A DNA stretch of 64,000 bases from UBA1351 sp963677885 (GCA_963677885.1 OY782500.1:2790001-2854000); one strand, 5' to 3'. Shown: positions 16,681-25,312, numbered from the stretch's first letter. Numbers and translations are program-made. The notes: generated by a model not told the origin, from the letters alone.

Positions 16681-18478
16681 ACATCATTGGATGATAACCG
16701 GGCTTATCTCCCTTTTTGTCATGGTACTGGTACTTGTTCTTGCCCTTTATGGCAGAGACAGGGTTGAGAATTATGAGACTGTTGATTATCTAATAGGGGT
16801 CAGTCATGCAAACCTGGTAGAAGAATGGCAAATCGCCCTTCATGATGATATGAAGAAGCAGGCCAATGAATACTCACATATTAAGTTGATATCGACCAAT
16901 GCAGGTAACTCAAGTTTTCAACAGATTGATGATGTCAATAAACTGATGGATTATGGTATTGACCTTTTAATTATTTCTGTTAATGAAGTTGCGGCATTAG
17001 AGTCTACTATAGAGGAAATAAGCAGTAAAATCCCCGTAATTCTTTTGGATAAAAGTGTCGACGGTGCAGATTATGCCCTTCATATCAGTCCTAATTATTA
17101 TGATATCGGCCTTCGTGCCGCTAACCGCTTTGACCAGTTGTCAGGTGGTTCCAATATGCATATTTTGACCATTAATGGTTCTATTGAAGATGAATCAGCC
17201 ATTCAAATGAATCAGGGATTTATGGATGGCAGCCTTCAGAGCGGACACATTATCATATCAGGTCAGGTATATGTGGACTGGCTGGAGCCTGGCTATAGGG
17301 ATTTTCTTCGGGAAACTTTGGAAGGTCAACTATACAATGGTGTTTATGTTCAGTCGACAGAGCTTGTTTTAGACGTTATAGAAAGCTTAGAGGCCTTGGA
17401 AAAAGACGTCCCGGTAGTTGTATCGGGTAAATATATTTCGGATAAATACTTAACCTATCTTGATATCGGTAATATCGATACTTTGATATATACACCTTTA
17501 GGTGCTACTGAAGCTCTTAACTATGGTTTGTCTTTCCTGGTCAACAAAATGGAGTTAGGCTCCATACCTAAACGTATTACCATGAATAGTTTTACCGTCG
17601 ATAAGGAAGGTCAGTCACCGGTAAGAAGTTCTGAAAGAAACTTCACAAAAAAAATTGGGTTTATTGGAACGGATCTTTTTGAGGAAAGCGATATTCTCGA
17701 AGATCTTTCAGATCAATATGAAGTAGTTTTTTATGATAGAAAGGAAAGTCTTCCTGAAGAGATTCACAGGGAACAGATGAATCAGTTTAGAGACTTGATG
17801 GACCAAAATGTTGATATGATCATTATTCAGCCAGATATGACCAGTGGTTGGGATAGCCTTATGGAAGAAGCGATTGCTTCTGGAATCCGTCTTGTCATTC
17901 TAGGTAATAAGCAGGTTTATGACCAGTTTAAAACCAGTGACGATATGGTTTATATAGGTCCTGACTACGAAGATCAAAGTCTTCGAATGACCAATTATCT
18001 GATTAACCAGGTATACTCGACGGAATATGATATCGGAATATTAGAAGTGACGGATTTAGCAGAAACTGCCGGAACCAATAAGAAATCTGAAAGTCTTAGC
18101 CAGCAGATTTCAGGCTACTCCAGAATCAACGTCATTACCAAAGTCAGTCTTGATTCAGGGGAGATGGATACTGATTTCAGAGAGGATCTCCAACAGGCTT
18201 TTAACCGATATGGAGACGATATTAATGTGATCTACTTACATAATGACCTCTTTGCAGACCGGTTGGAAGAGGCTATGAACCAGATTTTGGATGAAGACCT
18301 GGTCATTATTGGAAGTAACGATACTGGTATTTTACAGGATAACCCCTTTATTGATTTTCAGGTGACAACGGAATTGATCTATGAGGACCAGCTTTTAACC
18401 ATGATTGATAGTCTCTATGAGACCGGCTATTGGAATGTTGCTGAGATTTATTTACCAAACCGGAGTCAGGAAAATTAG
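16673..18478 (+). CDS. Membrane-anchored protein with two tandem sugar-binding (PBP type 1) modules
   Basis: A 601-residue protein with one N-terminal membrane helix (about residues 8-28), no lipobox, and two successive type 1 binding modules. Module 1 (about 38-330) has VDYLIGVSHANLVEEWQIAL, IDLLIISVNEVAAL and PVILLDKSVDGADY. Module 2 (about 350-590) has KKIGFIGTDLF, VDMIIIQPDMTSGW and RLVILGNKQVYD. Ordinary binding proteins of this family have one module in about 300-350 residues. Being anchored and translationally coupled to the response regulator, it is likely a receptor or modulator for the kinase. Its ligand is unknown. The ATG at 16673 overlaps the stop of the response regulator; a longer reading frame inside that gene is not credible. 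Confidence 0.8.
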   Translation: MDKHHWMITGLISLFVMVLVLVLALYGRDRVENYETVDYLIGVSHANLVEEWQIALHDDMKKQANEYSHIKLISTNAGNSSFQQIDDVNKLMDYGIDLLIISVNEVAALESTIEEISSKIPVILLDKSVDGADYALHISPNYYDIGLRAANRFDQLSGGSNMHILTINGSIEDESAIQMNQGFMDGSLQSGHIIISGQVYVDWLEPGYRDFLRETLEGQLYNGVYVQSTELVLDVIESLEALEKDVPVVVSGKYISDKYLTYLDIGNIDTLIYTPLGATEALNYGLSFLVNKMELGSIPKRITMNSFTVDKEGQSPVRSSERNFTKKIGFIGTDLFEESDILEDLSDQYEVVFYDRKESLPEEIHREQMNQFRDLMDQNVDMIIIQPDMTSGWDSLMEEAIASGIRLVILGNKQVYDQFKTSDDMVYIGPDYEDQSLRMTNYLINQVYSTEYDIGILEVTDLAETAGTNKKSESLSQQISGYSRINVITKVSLDSGEMDTDFREDLQQAFNRYGDDINVIYLHNDLFADRLEEAMNQILDEDLVIIGSNDTGILQDNPFIDFQVTTELIYEDQLLTMIDSLYETGYWNVAEIYLPNRSQEN

Positions 18479-18503
18479 ATGTGCAAAGAAAGATACATAA
18501 AAT

Positions 18504-18537
18504 AAAGGCAATAGACCTGAACCGTCTATTGCCTTTT
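18504..18537. terminator. Bidirectional terminator between convergent genes
   Basis: A 13-bp perfect stem (AAAGGCAATAGAC and GTCTATTGCCTTT) with a 7-base loop, rich in A on the left and T on the right. It serves both the sensor operon and the leftward esterase gene. Confidence 0.92.
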
Positions 18538-18542
18538 AGTAT

Positions 18543-20156
18543 TTATCTGGACTGTTGGCTTAGCCAATCAAAAATTGTAACTTCCATATCATCAATGGTT
18601 TCTACACACTCATTGTTAAGGGTATAGATCCAAGACCAGTGACCCATATACTCATATGGCCTTGTTCCATCTGCCTGGAAGTAGTTACCGCTTGTATCGA
18701 CAACCTTATCAAAAAGGCTGAAATAAACACTTGTGTCACCTCCTGCGATCATTCTGTCGTAGAGAGCAACGGTATTTTGGTCAAGAAGAGTTGGTTCATT
18801 GTTTTCGTCCAAGGTTGGCATAAAGTCCAGAACACCACCGGTTCCTTCGGCTATAGGAACGACAGAGTCCGTAACTGCATGGGTAAACCAAACAGGTATT
18901 GAACTTAGAGCTTCAATCCGTTCATCTGTAATCCAATCTGTATTATAAGGTGCGCAGATTGGGAAGGCTGCGGCAAAGTATTCAGGATAATTGATGACCA
19001 TATTGACAGTCATATATCCACCATTGGAACAGCCACCGATATAAATTCTATTGGTATCAATGTCCGGTCGCTCATCAACAAAAGACTGGATGAGGCCCAT
19101 AAGTGCTTCCGTATAATAAGAAGCGCCGTCACTGTCTGGGACACTGGTATTATAGGTTTTTGTTCCATCAATATCCATCCAGACGGTTTGGTTTTGTGGA
19201 ACCAATACATAGGCACCTGTTTCTCCAAAATATTGTTGGATAGTACTGCTTGCTAAATTACCGGCTTCATTGGCCATAACAGGTATAGTTGTATCCATGC
19301 CGCCTTCTCCTGCACCGTGAAGCCATATAATCAATGGATTTGTATCGGCTTCTTCAGATAGGGTGCTAGGTGAATAGGAGGCATAGAGAAGGTCAATGCC
19401 ATCTTGTGAGTAAGCTTGATCATGAATGTAATCATCTCCTGTAATCATGATTTCCCCAGCTTTTTCACTGGCGCTGGTTGGTTGTATGATCAATTTGCTA
19501 GAGTCTGCCGCTATAACAGCATTGCCAGGTACTACGGATATTTCATATGAAGTTACGACCGGTTCATTGAAACTGTTGGCGAAATTATAGTTGAAAGTGG
19601 CTCCCTCACTTAGGGTTGGACCTACTTCCAATTCAAAGGCTACATACTGACCACTTTCAGCTGCTTGACCATCTGCATCGCAGACATAAGCATCAAGTAT
19701 GGTTCTTGGAGCAAGGTGGGCACTTGGATTTTCAGCCAGACTAAAGGTGGCAAAACTGAAATCCTTGAAGGTTCTGCTTGAGGAGATGGTAAAGATATCT
19801 TTATCAAGGACCTCTGGATTAATATCCTGGCCGAAATCAACGATAATCTTATCGACAGCAGCACCCCAGTCATATGGCCGGTGGACCACAGTATATGAAG
19901 GTTCAATCAAGGCCTTGGTCATATCTGCATCCTGAGAAACAAGTTTCTTGATGAGTGCAGGCAGCCACATCCCGGTTTCATCGTTTTTTTGGGATTCGAT
20001 GTAGTCGAGCCATAGCTGAGGATTGTCAGTTTTTTCATACAAGATGGTAATCAATTCATCATCAACTTGATTGACGATTGATCCAGCTAAGCTAAAAACA
20101 GAAAACCCTGTGATTAATAAAGCTAAAACTAATACTCCTGCCAATACTTTTTTCAT
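18543..20156 (-). CDS. Secreted alpha/beta-hydrolase, probable carbohydrate esterase
   Basis: A 537-residue protein with a signal peptide (about residues 1-25, no lipobox), a middle Ig-like region (about 85-215) and a C-terminal alpha/beta-hydrolase domain. Active-site features are an oxyanion motif WLHGAGEGG (278-286), the nucleophile Ser377 in GGCSNGGY, an acid near Asp430 (VTDSVVP) and a His in MGHWSW near the end. It resembles poly(3-hydroxybutyrate) depolymerase/feruloyl-esterase type enzymes annotated as prolyl oligopeptidase family. In this setting a secreted esterase that removes acyl groups from plant polysaccharide is most likely. It is divergent from araR. Confidence 0.78.
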   Translation of the reverse strand: MKKVLAGVLVLALLITGFSVFSLAGSIVNQVDDELITILYEKTDNPQLWLDYIESQKNDETGMWLPALIKKLVSQDADMTKALIEPSYTVVHRPYDWGAAVDKIIVDFGQDINPEVLDKDIFTISSSRTFKDFSFATFSLAENPSAHLAPRTILDAYVCDADGQAAESGQYVAFELEVGPTLSEGATFNYNFANSFNEPVVTSYEISVVPGNAVIAADSSKLIIQPTSASEKAGEIMITGDDYIHDQAYSQDGIDLLYASYSPSTLSEEADTNPLIIWLHGAGEGGMDTTIPVMANEAGNLASSTIQQYFGETGAYVLVPQNQTVWMDIDGTKTYNTSVPDSDGASYYTEALMGLIQSFVDERPDIDTNRIYIGGCSNGGYMTVNMVINYPEYFAAAFPICAPYNTDWITDERIEALSSIPVWFTHAVTDSVVPIAEGTGGVLDFMPTLDENNEPTLLDQNTVALYDRMIAGGDTSVYFSLFDKVVDTSGNYFQADGTRPYEYMGHWSWIYTLNNECVETIDDMEVTIFDWLSQQSR

Positions 20157-20224
20157 TTTACCTCTCCTTTATTCAATACCGGTAGCCGGCATTGTCGTGA
20201 ACTATTTGAACTAGTTTCATTTTA

Positions 20225-20253
20225 ATTATATCCAATAAAAATTATTACGTCGA
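20225..20253 (-). promoter_or_regulatory. Candidate promoter of the secreted esterase
   Basis: On the minus strand, TCGACG (20248-20253), 17 bases and TATAAT (20225-20230). The -35 box is weak. Confidence 0.5.
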
Positions 20254-20332
20254 TTGACAGGCTTATAAAACAGGACTAAATAATCATACATATGCCAGTA
20301 TAAAGTTCTAATAAGTTTATTGAAAATTTAGG

Positions 20333-20361
20333 TTTACCTTTACTTGTATCCATGCTATAAT
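20333..20361 (+). promoter_or_regulatory. araR promoter
   Basis: TTTACC (20333-20338), 17 bases, TATAAT (20356-20361), directly before an AraR-type operator. Confidence 0.75.
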
Positions 20362-20363
20362 CA

Positions 20364-20377
20364 ACTTGTACGTACCA
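20364..20377 (+). promoter_or_regulatory. AraR-type operator 4 (autoregulation)
   Basis: CTTGTACGTACCAG closely matches the core TTGTACGTACAA and starts two bases after the -10 box, as expected if AraR represses its own gene. Confidence 0.8.
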
Positions 20378-20398
20378 GTAAGGAAAGAAGAGGACAAG

Positions 20399-21481
20399 AT
20401 GGATAACAAGCCCAAGTATCAAATCCTGAAAGAAAAGATTATTGACTATATTCGAATAAATGAACTTAAGTACAATGACCCAATTAACTCAGAAATGGAG
20501 TTAATGGAAATGTTTGACGTCAGCCGTCATACAGTCAGAAGGGCTATAGCGGATTTGGTAAACGATGGATGGCTATACAAGCAACAGGGGAAAGGAACTT
20601 TTGTTGACAACCCTGAAGGTGAAAAAGCCGGTGTGGGCAAGTCCGTAGCAGTTATTACGACTTACATGAATGATTATATTTTTCCCGAAATCATTTCCGG
20701 TATTGAGCATCGCTTAAGTGACCATGGTTATACAGTCCTTATTGGTAATACGAATAATAATATTGATAAAGAAAGACAGATCCTTTCCAATATGTTGGGA
20801 CACAATCTAGCCGGTCTTATCGTTGAACCGACAAAGAGTGTTTTTCCCAACCATAACAAGGACCTTTATGATGAGTTTATTTCCAAGGGTATACCAGTTC
20901 TTTTTATTCATGCCACTTATCAAAATGTTAAGGCTTCCTATATTGTTGAAGATGATGTTAAAGCCGGATATATGGCAACCAAGTACTTAATTGACCAGGG
21001 TCATAAGGAAATATGCGGCTTATTTAAAGAAGATGATATGCAGGGACATGGCCGATATGAAGGCTATATGAAAGCTCTTAGACAAGAGGGACTGTCCATT
21101 AAGGAAGGCCAGGTTACCTGGTTTACGACAGAGACCAGGACCCAGGTTCTTGATTCCTTTAAGAACAAGTCCAAGGAGGAGATTCTTGGCTCAGGTTCAG
21201 CTTTCGTAGTATATAACGACCAAGTTGCCAATAGATTTATTAAGAGAATGCTGGAAATGGATATTTCAGTACCAGAGGATCTTTCAGTTATAAGTTTTGA
21301 TAATGCCAGTATTGCAAGAAACGGAAAAGTTCATCTGACTACAATTGCCCACCCTAAGAAGGGGGTTGGAGAGTTGGCTGCAGATGGTTTGATCCGGTTA
21401 ATGAATAAGGAAGTGTCTATTATTGAGAAGACTTTTGAGCCGGAACTGATTGTTAGGGACTCTGTTAAATCTTTTAGTTAA
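20399..21481 (+). CDS. araR: Arabinose repressor AraR (GntR HTH + LacI-type sensor)
   Basis: A 360-residue repressor. Residues 6-72 are a GntR-type winged helix (MFDVSRHTVRRAIADLV, then GKGTFV). Residues 85-355 are a LacI/GalR-type sugar-binding sensor (PEIISGIEHRLSDHGY, GYMATKYLIDQGH, DLSVISFDNASIARNG). This GntR-LacI hybrid and its length match AraR of B. subtilis (362 residues), in which L-arabinose releases the repressor from DNA. Operators with the AraR core lie before five genes in this window, including its own. The ATG at 20399 follows AAGAAGAGGA. Confidence 0.93.
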   Translation: MDNKPKYQILKEKIIDYIRINELKYNDPINSEMELMEMFDVSRHTVRRAIADLVNDGWLYKQQGKGTFVDNPEGEKAGVGKSVAVITTYMNDYIFPEIISGIEHRLSDHGYTVLIGNTNNNIDKERQILSNMLGHNLAGLIVEPTKSVFPNHNKDLYDEFISKGIPVLFIHATYQNVKASYIVEDDVKAGYMATKYLIDQGHKEICGLFKEDDMQGHGRYEGYMKALRQEGLSIKEGQVTWFTTETRTQVLDSFKNKSKEEILGSGSAFVVYNDQVANRFIKRMLEMDISVPEDLSVISFDNASIARNGKVHLTTIAHPKKGVGELAADGLIRLMNKEVSIIEKTFEPELIVRDSVKSFS

Positions 21482-21573
21482 GCCAGCGTTTGGCGACACA
21501 GTGAAGGTTTTTGAATAAGAGTTTCTTGAGATTTTCTTTTGAGAAGCAGCGAAATTATTTTAGAAGTAAGAAT

Positions 21574-21594
21574 TGGCTTTAGGTAACCTAAAGC
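21574..21594. repeat. Near-perfect palindrome between araR and araA
   Basis: GGCTTTAGG and CCTAAAGCC flank TAA. It could be a weak terminator of araR, since no T run follows, or a second regulator site before araA. Confidence 0.7.
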
Positions 21595-21610
21595 CTTCAA
21601 AATTAAACAA

Positions 21611-21624
21611 CTTGTACGGACGTA
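21611..21624 (+). promoter_or_regulatory. AraR-type operator 5 before araA
   Basis: CTTGTACGGACGTA keeps the left half-site TTGTACG but has a weaker right half. It lies about 50 bases before the araA start. I see no convincing -35/-10 pair beside it. Confidence 0.65.
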
Positions 21625-21673
21625 TCAAATGATAGGAGCGTACATAAAAGAAGAGTTTCTATGGAGGTATAGA

Positions 21674-23170
21674 ATGAAGTTAAGTAAAAATTATGTATTT
21701 TGGTTTGTAACAGGAAGTCAGCACTTATATGGCCCCAAAACTTTAGAACAGGTAAAGAATGATTCAGAGGGTATTGTAAAGGGTCTTAATGAATCCGGCA
21801 AGTTCAATTATAGTATTGAGTATAAAGCCCTTCTTACAACTCCAGAAGAAATTCTGGCCTTGGCTAAAGAAGCCAACAACGATGAAACCTGTGCAGGTAT
21901 CATTGGATGGATGCACACCTTTTCACCAGCAAAAATGTGGATCAAAGGCTTAGAAGCCCTTCAAAAACCTTTTGTTCATTTACATACACAATTTAACAGA
22001 GACATTCCTTGGGATGCTATCGATATGGATTTTATGAACCTTAATCAATCTGCCCATGGTGGACGTGAATTTGGTTTCATTAATTCTAGACTTCGTGTAC
22101 CCCGTAAAGTCATTGTAGGATTCTGGCAAGAAGCCAAGGTTCAGGAAGAACTTAACAGATTCCTTAACGTCTGTGTCGGTATTGCAGAATCCAAGACCTT
22201 GAAGATTGCCCGTTTCGGTGACAATATGCGCTACGTAGCCGTTACAGAAGGTGACAAGGTAGAGGTGGAAATCAAGTTAGGATGGGAAGTTCATGGCTAT
22301 GGTATCGGTGATCTTGTGAAATATGTCGATGCTGTTACCGACGCTGAAGTTGATGAACTCTTTCAAGAATATAAGAAACTTTATACTATTGAAAGTAATA
22401 AGGCAGAAGACATTGCCTCCATTAAATATCAGGCAAAAATTGAAATCGGTATGGAGCGTTTCCTTGAAGAAGGTGGGTTTGGAGCTTTCACAACTACTTT
22501 CGAAAACCTTTACGGTCTTGACCAGTTACCAGGTCTTGCTGTTCAGCGTCTTATGGAAAAAGGCTATGGTTTTGGTGGTGAAGGTGACTGGAAAACTTCC
22601 GGTTTCGTTCGTTTAACTAAGATCATGGGTATGAATGGTGGTCTTGGAACTTCCTTTATGGAAGATTACACCTACCATATGGACCCTGAAAATCCAATGG
22701 TTCTTGGTGCTCACATGCTTGAAATCTGCCCAACCATTGCTGATGGTCCTGTAAGTATTAAGGTTAATCCATTGGGTATCGGTGGTAAGGATGCACCTGC
22801 AAGATTTACTTTTGAATGTAAAACAGGTCCAGCCCTTAATGCATCCTTAATTGATATGGGTGGCAGACTTCGCTTGATTATCAACAACGTTGATGCAGTA
22901 AAGGCACCTCATGCTATGCCAAAACTTCCGGTAGCTCAAGCTATGTGGATTCCACAGCCAAGTCTCGAAGAAGGAGCAAAAGCCTGGATCTTAGCCGGTG
23001 GAGCCCACCATACGGTCTATACTCAGGATGTATCAACAGAACAACTGCTTGATTTTGCTGAGTTTATGGGTATTGAGACTTTGGTTATCGATAATGATAC
23101 AGATATGAAAACTTTCCGCCAGGAACTGAAAGTCAGCGACTTAATCTGGAGTTTAAAAGCTTTAAGATAA
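21674..23170 (+). CDS. araA: L-arabinose isomerase
   Basis: A 498-residue enzyme that converts L-arabinose to L-ribulose in the cytoplasm, the first step of arabinose use; it is metal (Mn) dependent. The N-terminal signature FVTGSQHLYG (11-20) and the full family length (about 500) are present, with conserved blocks GWMHTFSPAKMWI, GEGDWKTSGFVRL and GAHHTVYTQ. The ATG at 21674 has GGAGG upstream; an earlier in-frame ATG at 21629 lacks a ribosome binding site. It is followed 12 bases later by araD. Confidence 0.97.
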   Translation: MKLSKNYVFWFVTGSQHLYGPKTLEQVKNDSEGIVKGLNESGKFNYSIEYKALLTTPEEILALAKEANNDETCAGIIGWMHTFSPAKMWIKGLEALQKPFVHLHTQFNRDIPWDAIDMDFMNLNQSAHGGREFGFINSRLRVPRKVIVGFWQEAKVQEELNRFLNVCVGIAESKTLKIARFGDNMRYVAVTEGDKVEVEIKLGWEVHGYGIGDLVKYVDAVTDAEVDELFQEYKKLYTIESNKAEDIASIKYQAKIEIGMERFLEEGGFGAFTTTFENLYGLDQLPGLAVQRLMEKGYGFGGEGDWKTSGFVRLTKIMGMNGGLGTSFMEDYTYHMDPENPMVLGAHMLEICPTIADGPVSIKVNPLGIGGKDAPARFTFECKTGPALNASLIDMGGRLRLIINNVDAVKAPHAMPKLPVAQAMWIPQPSLEEGAKAWILAGGAHHTVYTQDVSTEQLLDFAEFMGIETLVIDNDTDMKTFRQELKVSDLIWSLKALR

Positions 23171-23182
23171 GAAAGGATAATC

Positions 23183-23884
23183 ATGTTAGAAAAACTGAAA
23201 GAAGACGTTTTTAAGGCCAATATGGAACTTCCAAAACGTGGACTTGTAACCTATACATGGGGAAACGTCTCAGGCATTGACCGTGAAAAGAACTTAATCG
23301 TTATTAAACCATCCGGTGTCGAATATGACCATATGAAGGCTGAAGATATGGTTGTTGTGGATATGGATGGAAATGTCGTTGAAGGTAAGTACAAACCTTC
23401 CTCAGATACCGCTACACATCTGGAGCTCTATAAGGCAGACCCGTCTATTGGCGGAATTGTCCACACCCACTCCAGAATGGCAACCTCTTTTGCACAGGCG
23501 GGACGTAAGGTTCCTGCTTTTGGAACAACCCATGGTGATTATTTCTATGGTGATATTCCATGTACCAGACCTATGACTAATGAAGAAATTGCCGGCGCCT
23601 ATGAAAAGGAAACAGGTAAAGTCATCGTTGAGACTTTCAAGACAGGTAATCTGGAATTTAGTCAGGTTCCGGCAGTTCTGGTCCATGAACATGGTCCCTT
23701 TACCTGGGGAAAAGATGCAGCGGATGCCGTTTATCATGCCGTAGTTCTTGAAGAAGTGGCTCATATGGCTTTTGCAACCATTAGCTTGAAGGCTACAGGC
23801 GACCAGGCTTCAATGAAACAGGAGCTCTTAGATAAGCATTTTCTTCGTAAACATGGAGCTAATGCTTATTATGGACAAAATTAA
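23183..23884 (+). CDS. araD: L-ribulose-5-phosphate 4-epimerase
   Basis: A 233-residue class II aldolase-fold enzyme that turns L-ribulose 5-phosphate into D-xylulose 5-phosphate, feeding the pentose phosphate pathway. The zinc-binding histidines are His94 and His96 (VHTHSRMA) and His170 (HEHGPF), at nearly the same numbers as in E. coli AraD (95, 97, 171). Asp75 in the SSDT motif is also conserved. GAAAGGA precedes the ATG. It is co-transcribed with araA. Confidence 0.96.
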   Translation: MLEKLKEDVFKANMELPKRGLVTYTWGNVSGIDREKNLIVIKPSGVEYDHMKAEDMVVVDMDGNVVEGKYKPSSDTATHLELYKADPSIGGIVHTHSRMATSFAQAGRKVPAFGTTHGDYFYGDIPCTRPMTNEEIAGAYEKETGKVIVETFKTGNLEFSQVPAVLVHEHGPFTWGKDAADAVYHAVVLEEVAHMAFATISLKATGDQASMKQELLDKHFLRKHGANAYYGQN

Positions 23885-23935
23885 AAGGTTTACTGATTTT
23901 TAAGTAGATCAGTAGATGCATATGTAATGATTGAT

Positions 23936-24024
23936 AACCCATATCAATGAAAAACAACTCATACATAGGGATAAAGTGGAGCCAAAGGTTGTCCCTATGT
24001 TCAGTTGTTTTTCAGATATGGGTT
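23936..24024. repeat. Long imperfect palindrome of about 90 bases
   Basis: The left arm (23936-23971) and right arm (23992-24024) are nearly complementary over about 33 bases: AACCCATATC pairs with GATATGGGTT, TGAAAAACAACT with AGTTGTTTTTCA, and ACATAGGGA with TCCCTATGT. The loop is 20 bases. GTTTT follows the right arm. Confidence 0.85.
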
Positions 24025-24101
24025 TGTTTTATGGATAAGGACCTTCTTTTGTCTATAGAAGGCAAGGACCTATTTACTTAAAAACCATCAGGAGATTTCA
24101 T

Positions 24102-24143
24102 ATAAAAATCCCTGTCAGCCTCAGAGTGGTGAGGAGACAGGGA
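24102..24143 (-). terminator. serA terminator (minus strand)
   Basis: Read on the minus strand, TCCCTGTC..CTCA pairs with TGAG..GACAGGGA and is followed by ATTTTTAT. Confidence 0.88.
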
Positions 24144-24209
24144 CTTAAGTTATAGCACGGCTAGATGCTATAAGAATATTAACTGATTTAAATCCTTTAT
24201 TAAAAAGGA

Positions 24210-25130
24210 CTATGCGTAGGCATGTACCTTAAAGAATGTCTGGATGACTTCAATGGTTTCTTCGCCGATTCGCTTCTGGGCTTCTATGGTGGAAGCTCCG
24301 ATATGAGGTGTAGCAGAAACTTTCGGATGATTAAGCAGTTCCTGGTTCAGGCTTGGTTCTTCTTCAAAAACATCTAGACCGACACCGGCCAAATGTCCTA
24401 AGTTTAGGACATCCAACAAGTCATTCTCAGCGATGACACCACCCCTTGAAGTGTTAATAATAAATGCATCTTTTTTCATCTTAAGCATCATATGCTTGGT
24501 GATGAGTGGTGGATTGCCTTTTGAATAGGGAACATGAATAGAGATGAAATCAGAGGTTTCAATGAGGGTAGGAAGACTTACATAATCATACATCACATCA
24601 TCGACACGACCGCTTCGTTTGGTGTATTGAATATGCATACCAAGTGCTGCTGCTCTTCTGGCTGTTTCCCTGGCAATTCGACCAAATCCAATAAGACCTA
24701 AGGTTTTTCCGGCAAGTTCAACACCCTTGTATTGTTTCTTGTTCCATTGACCTTCTCTCATGGTTGCATTGCTGATACCGATAAATCTGGCTAAAGAGAA
24801 CATATGACCAATAGCCAATTCAGCAACAGAAGCGCTGGATGCATGAGGGGTATTACGTACTTCAATACCTTTTTCTTTAGCATATTCATAATCGATATTG
24901 TCGATACCGACACCTGCACGGATAATCAATTTCAAGTTGCCGTCAAGAGCAATGTCGATAAGGTCCTTGCGGATTTTCGTTGCGCTTCTTACAATCATGA
25001 TGTCACAAGTCCTAATGGCTTCTTCCAATTCCTGGCCTTGGTAGTGGTTGATATCAACTTGGTAGCCAAGTGACTCCAATTCCTCTTGAGCTCCTTTATC
25101 AATACCATCGTTTGCTATGATTTTAATCAT
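24210..25130 (-). CDS. serA: D-3-phosphoglycerate dehydrogenase (short form, no ACT domain)
   Basis: A 306-residue NAD-dependent D-2-hydroxyacid dehydrogenase. The Rossmann motif is GLIGFGRIARETA (about 142-154). The catalytic Arg lies in NTSRGGVI, the acid in the LAGVGLDVFEEEP block and the His in TPHIGAS. The N-terminal RAGVGIDNIDYEYAKEKGIEV block is typical of SerA, which oxidises 3-phosphoglycerate at the start of serine synthesis. It lacks the C-terminal regulatory ACT domain, as short SerA proteins do. The ATG at 25130 follows GAGGAGG; an upstream start would add residues unlike the family. Another hydroxyacid substrate is possible. It stands alone. Confidence 0.8.
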   Translation of the reverse strand: MIKIIANDGIDKGAQEELESLGYQVDINHYQGQELEEAIRTCDIMIVRSATKIRKDLIDIALDGNLKLIIRAGVGIDNIDYEYAKEKGIEVRNTPHASSASVAELAIGHMFSLARFIGISNATMREGQWNKKQYKGVELAGKTLGLIGFGRIARETARRAAALGMHIQYTKRSGRVDDVMYDYVSLPTLIETSDFISIHVPYSKGNPPLITKHMMLKMKKDAFIINTSRGGVIAENDLLDVLNLGHLAGVGLDVFEEEPSLNQELLNHPKVSATPHIGASTIEAQKRIGEETIEVIQTFFKVHAYA

Positions 25131-25303
25131 AATAGCCTCCTCTAATGCGATCAGGTTTTCTTTGATGTTCATCTTATTTAAGTCTATGTCCATTATATCA
25201 TCATCATCCATATAATGACAGAAATATTTCATAATAATTTTTCATGAAGGAATATATGCAATATTTTGTTCACAAATTGTTTTATCCTTTATTGTCAGTT
25301 TTT

Positions 25304-25312
25304 TGATATAAT
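25304..25312 (+). promoter_or_regulatory. Extended -10 promoter of the diguanylate cyclase gene
   Basis: TGATATAAT (25304-25312) is an extended -10 box. No clear -35 box is visible. Confidence 0.5.

Larger units (their letters stand above)
23885..24209. other. 325-base gap between araD and serA
   Basis: No gene is visible. The gap holds a small hairpin (TACTGAT and ATCAGTA, 23890-23913), a long palindrome, another small hairpin (CCTTCT and AGAAGG near 24047-24062) and the serA terminator on the minus strand. Confidence 0.7.

Noticed and set aside
18639..18902. Open frame on the plus strand opposite the esterase gene
   Set aside because: It lies fully antisense to a well-supported gene and has no promoter or family resemblance.
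21629..21673. Earlier ATG as the araA start
   Set aside because: It lacks a ribosome binding site and adds 15 residues not seen in the family.
23936..24024. CRISPR-like or insertion-sequence interpretation of the long palindrome
   Set aside because: There are no repeated spacers and no transposase, and the element is a single inverted pair.
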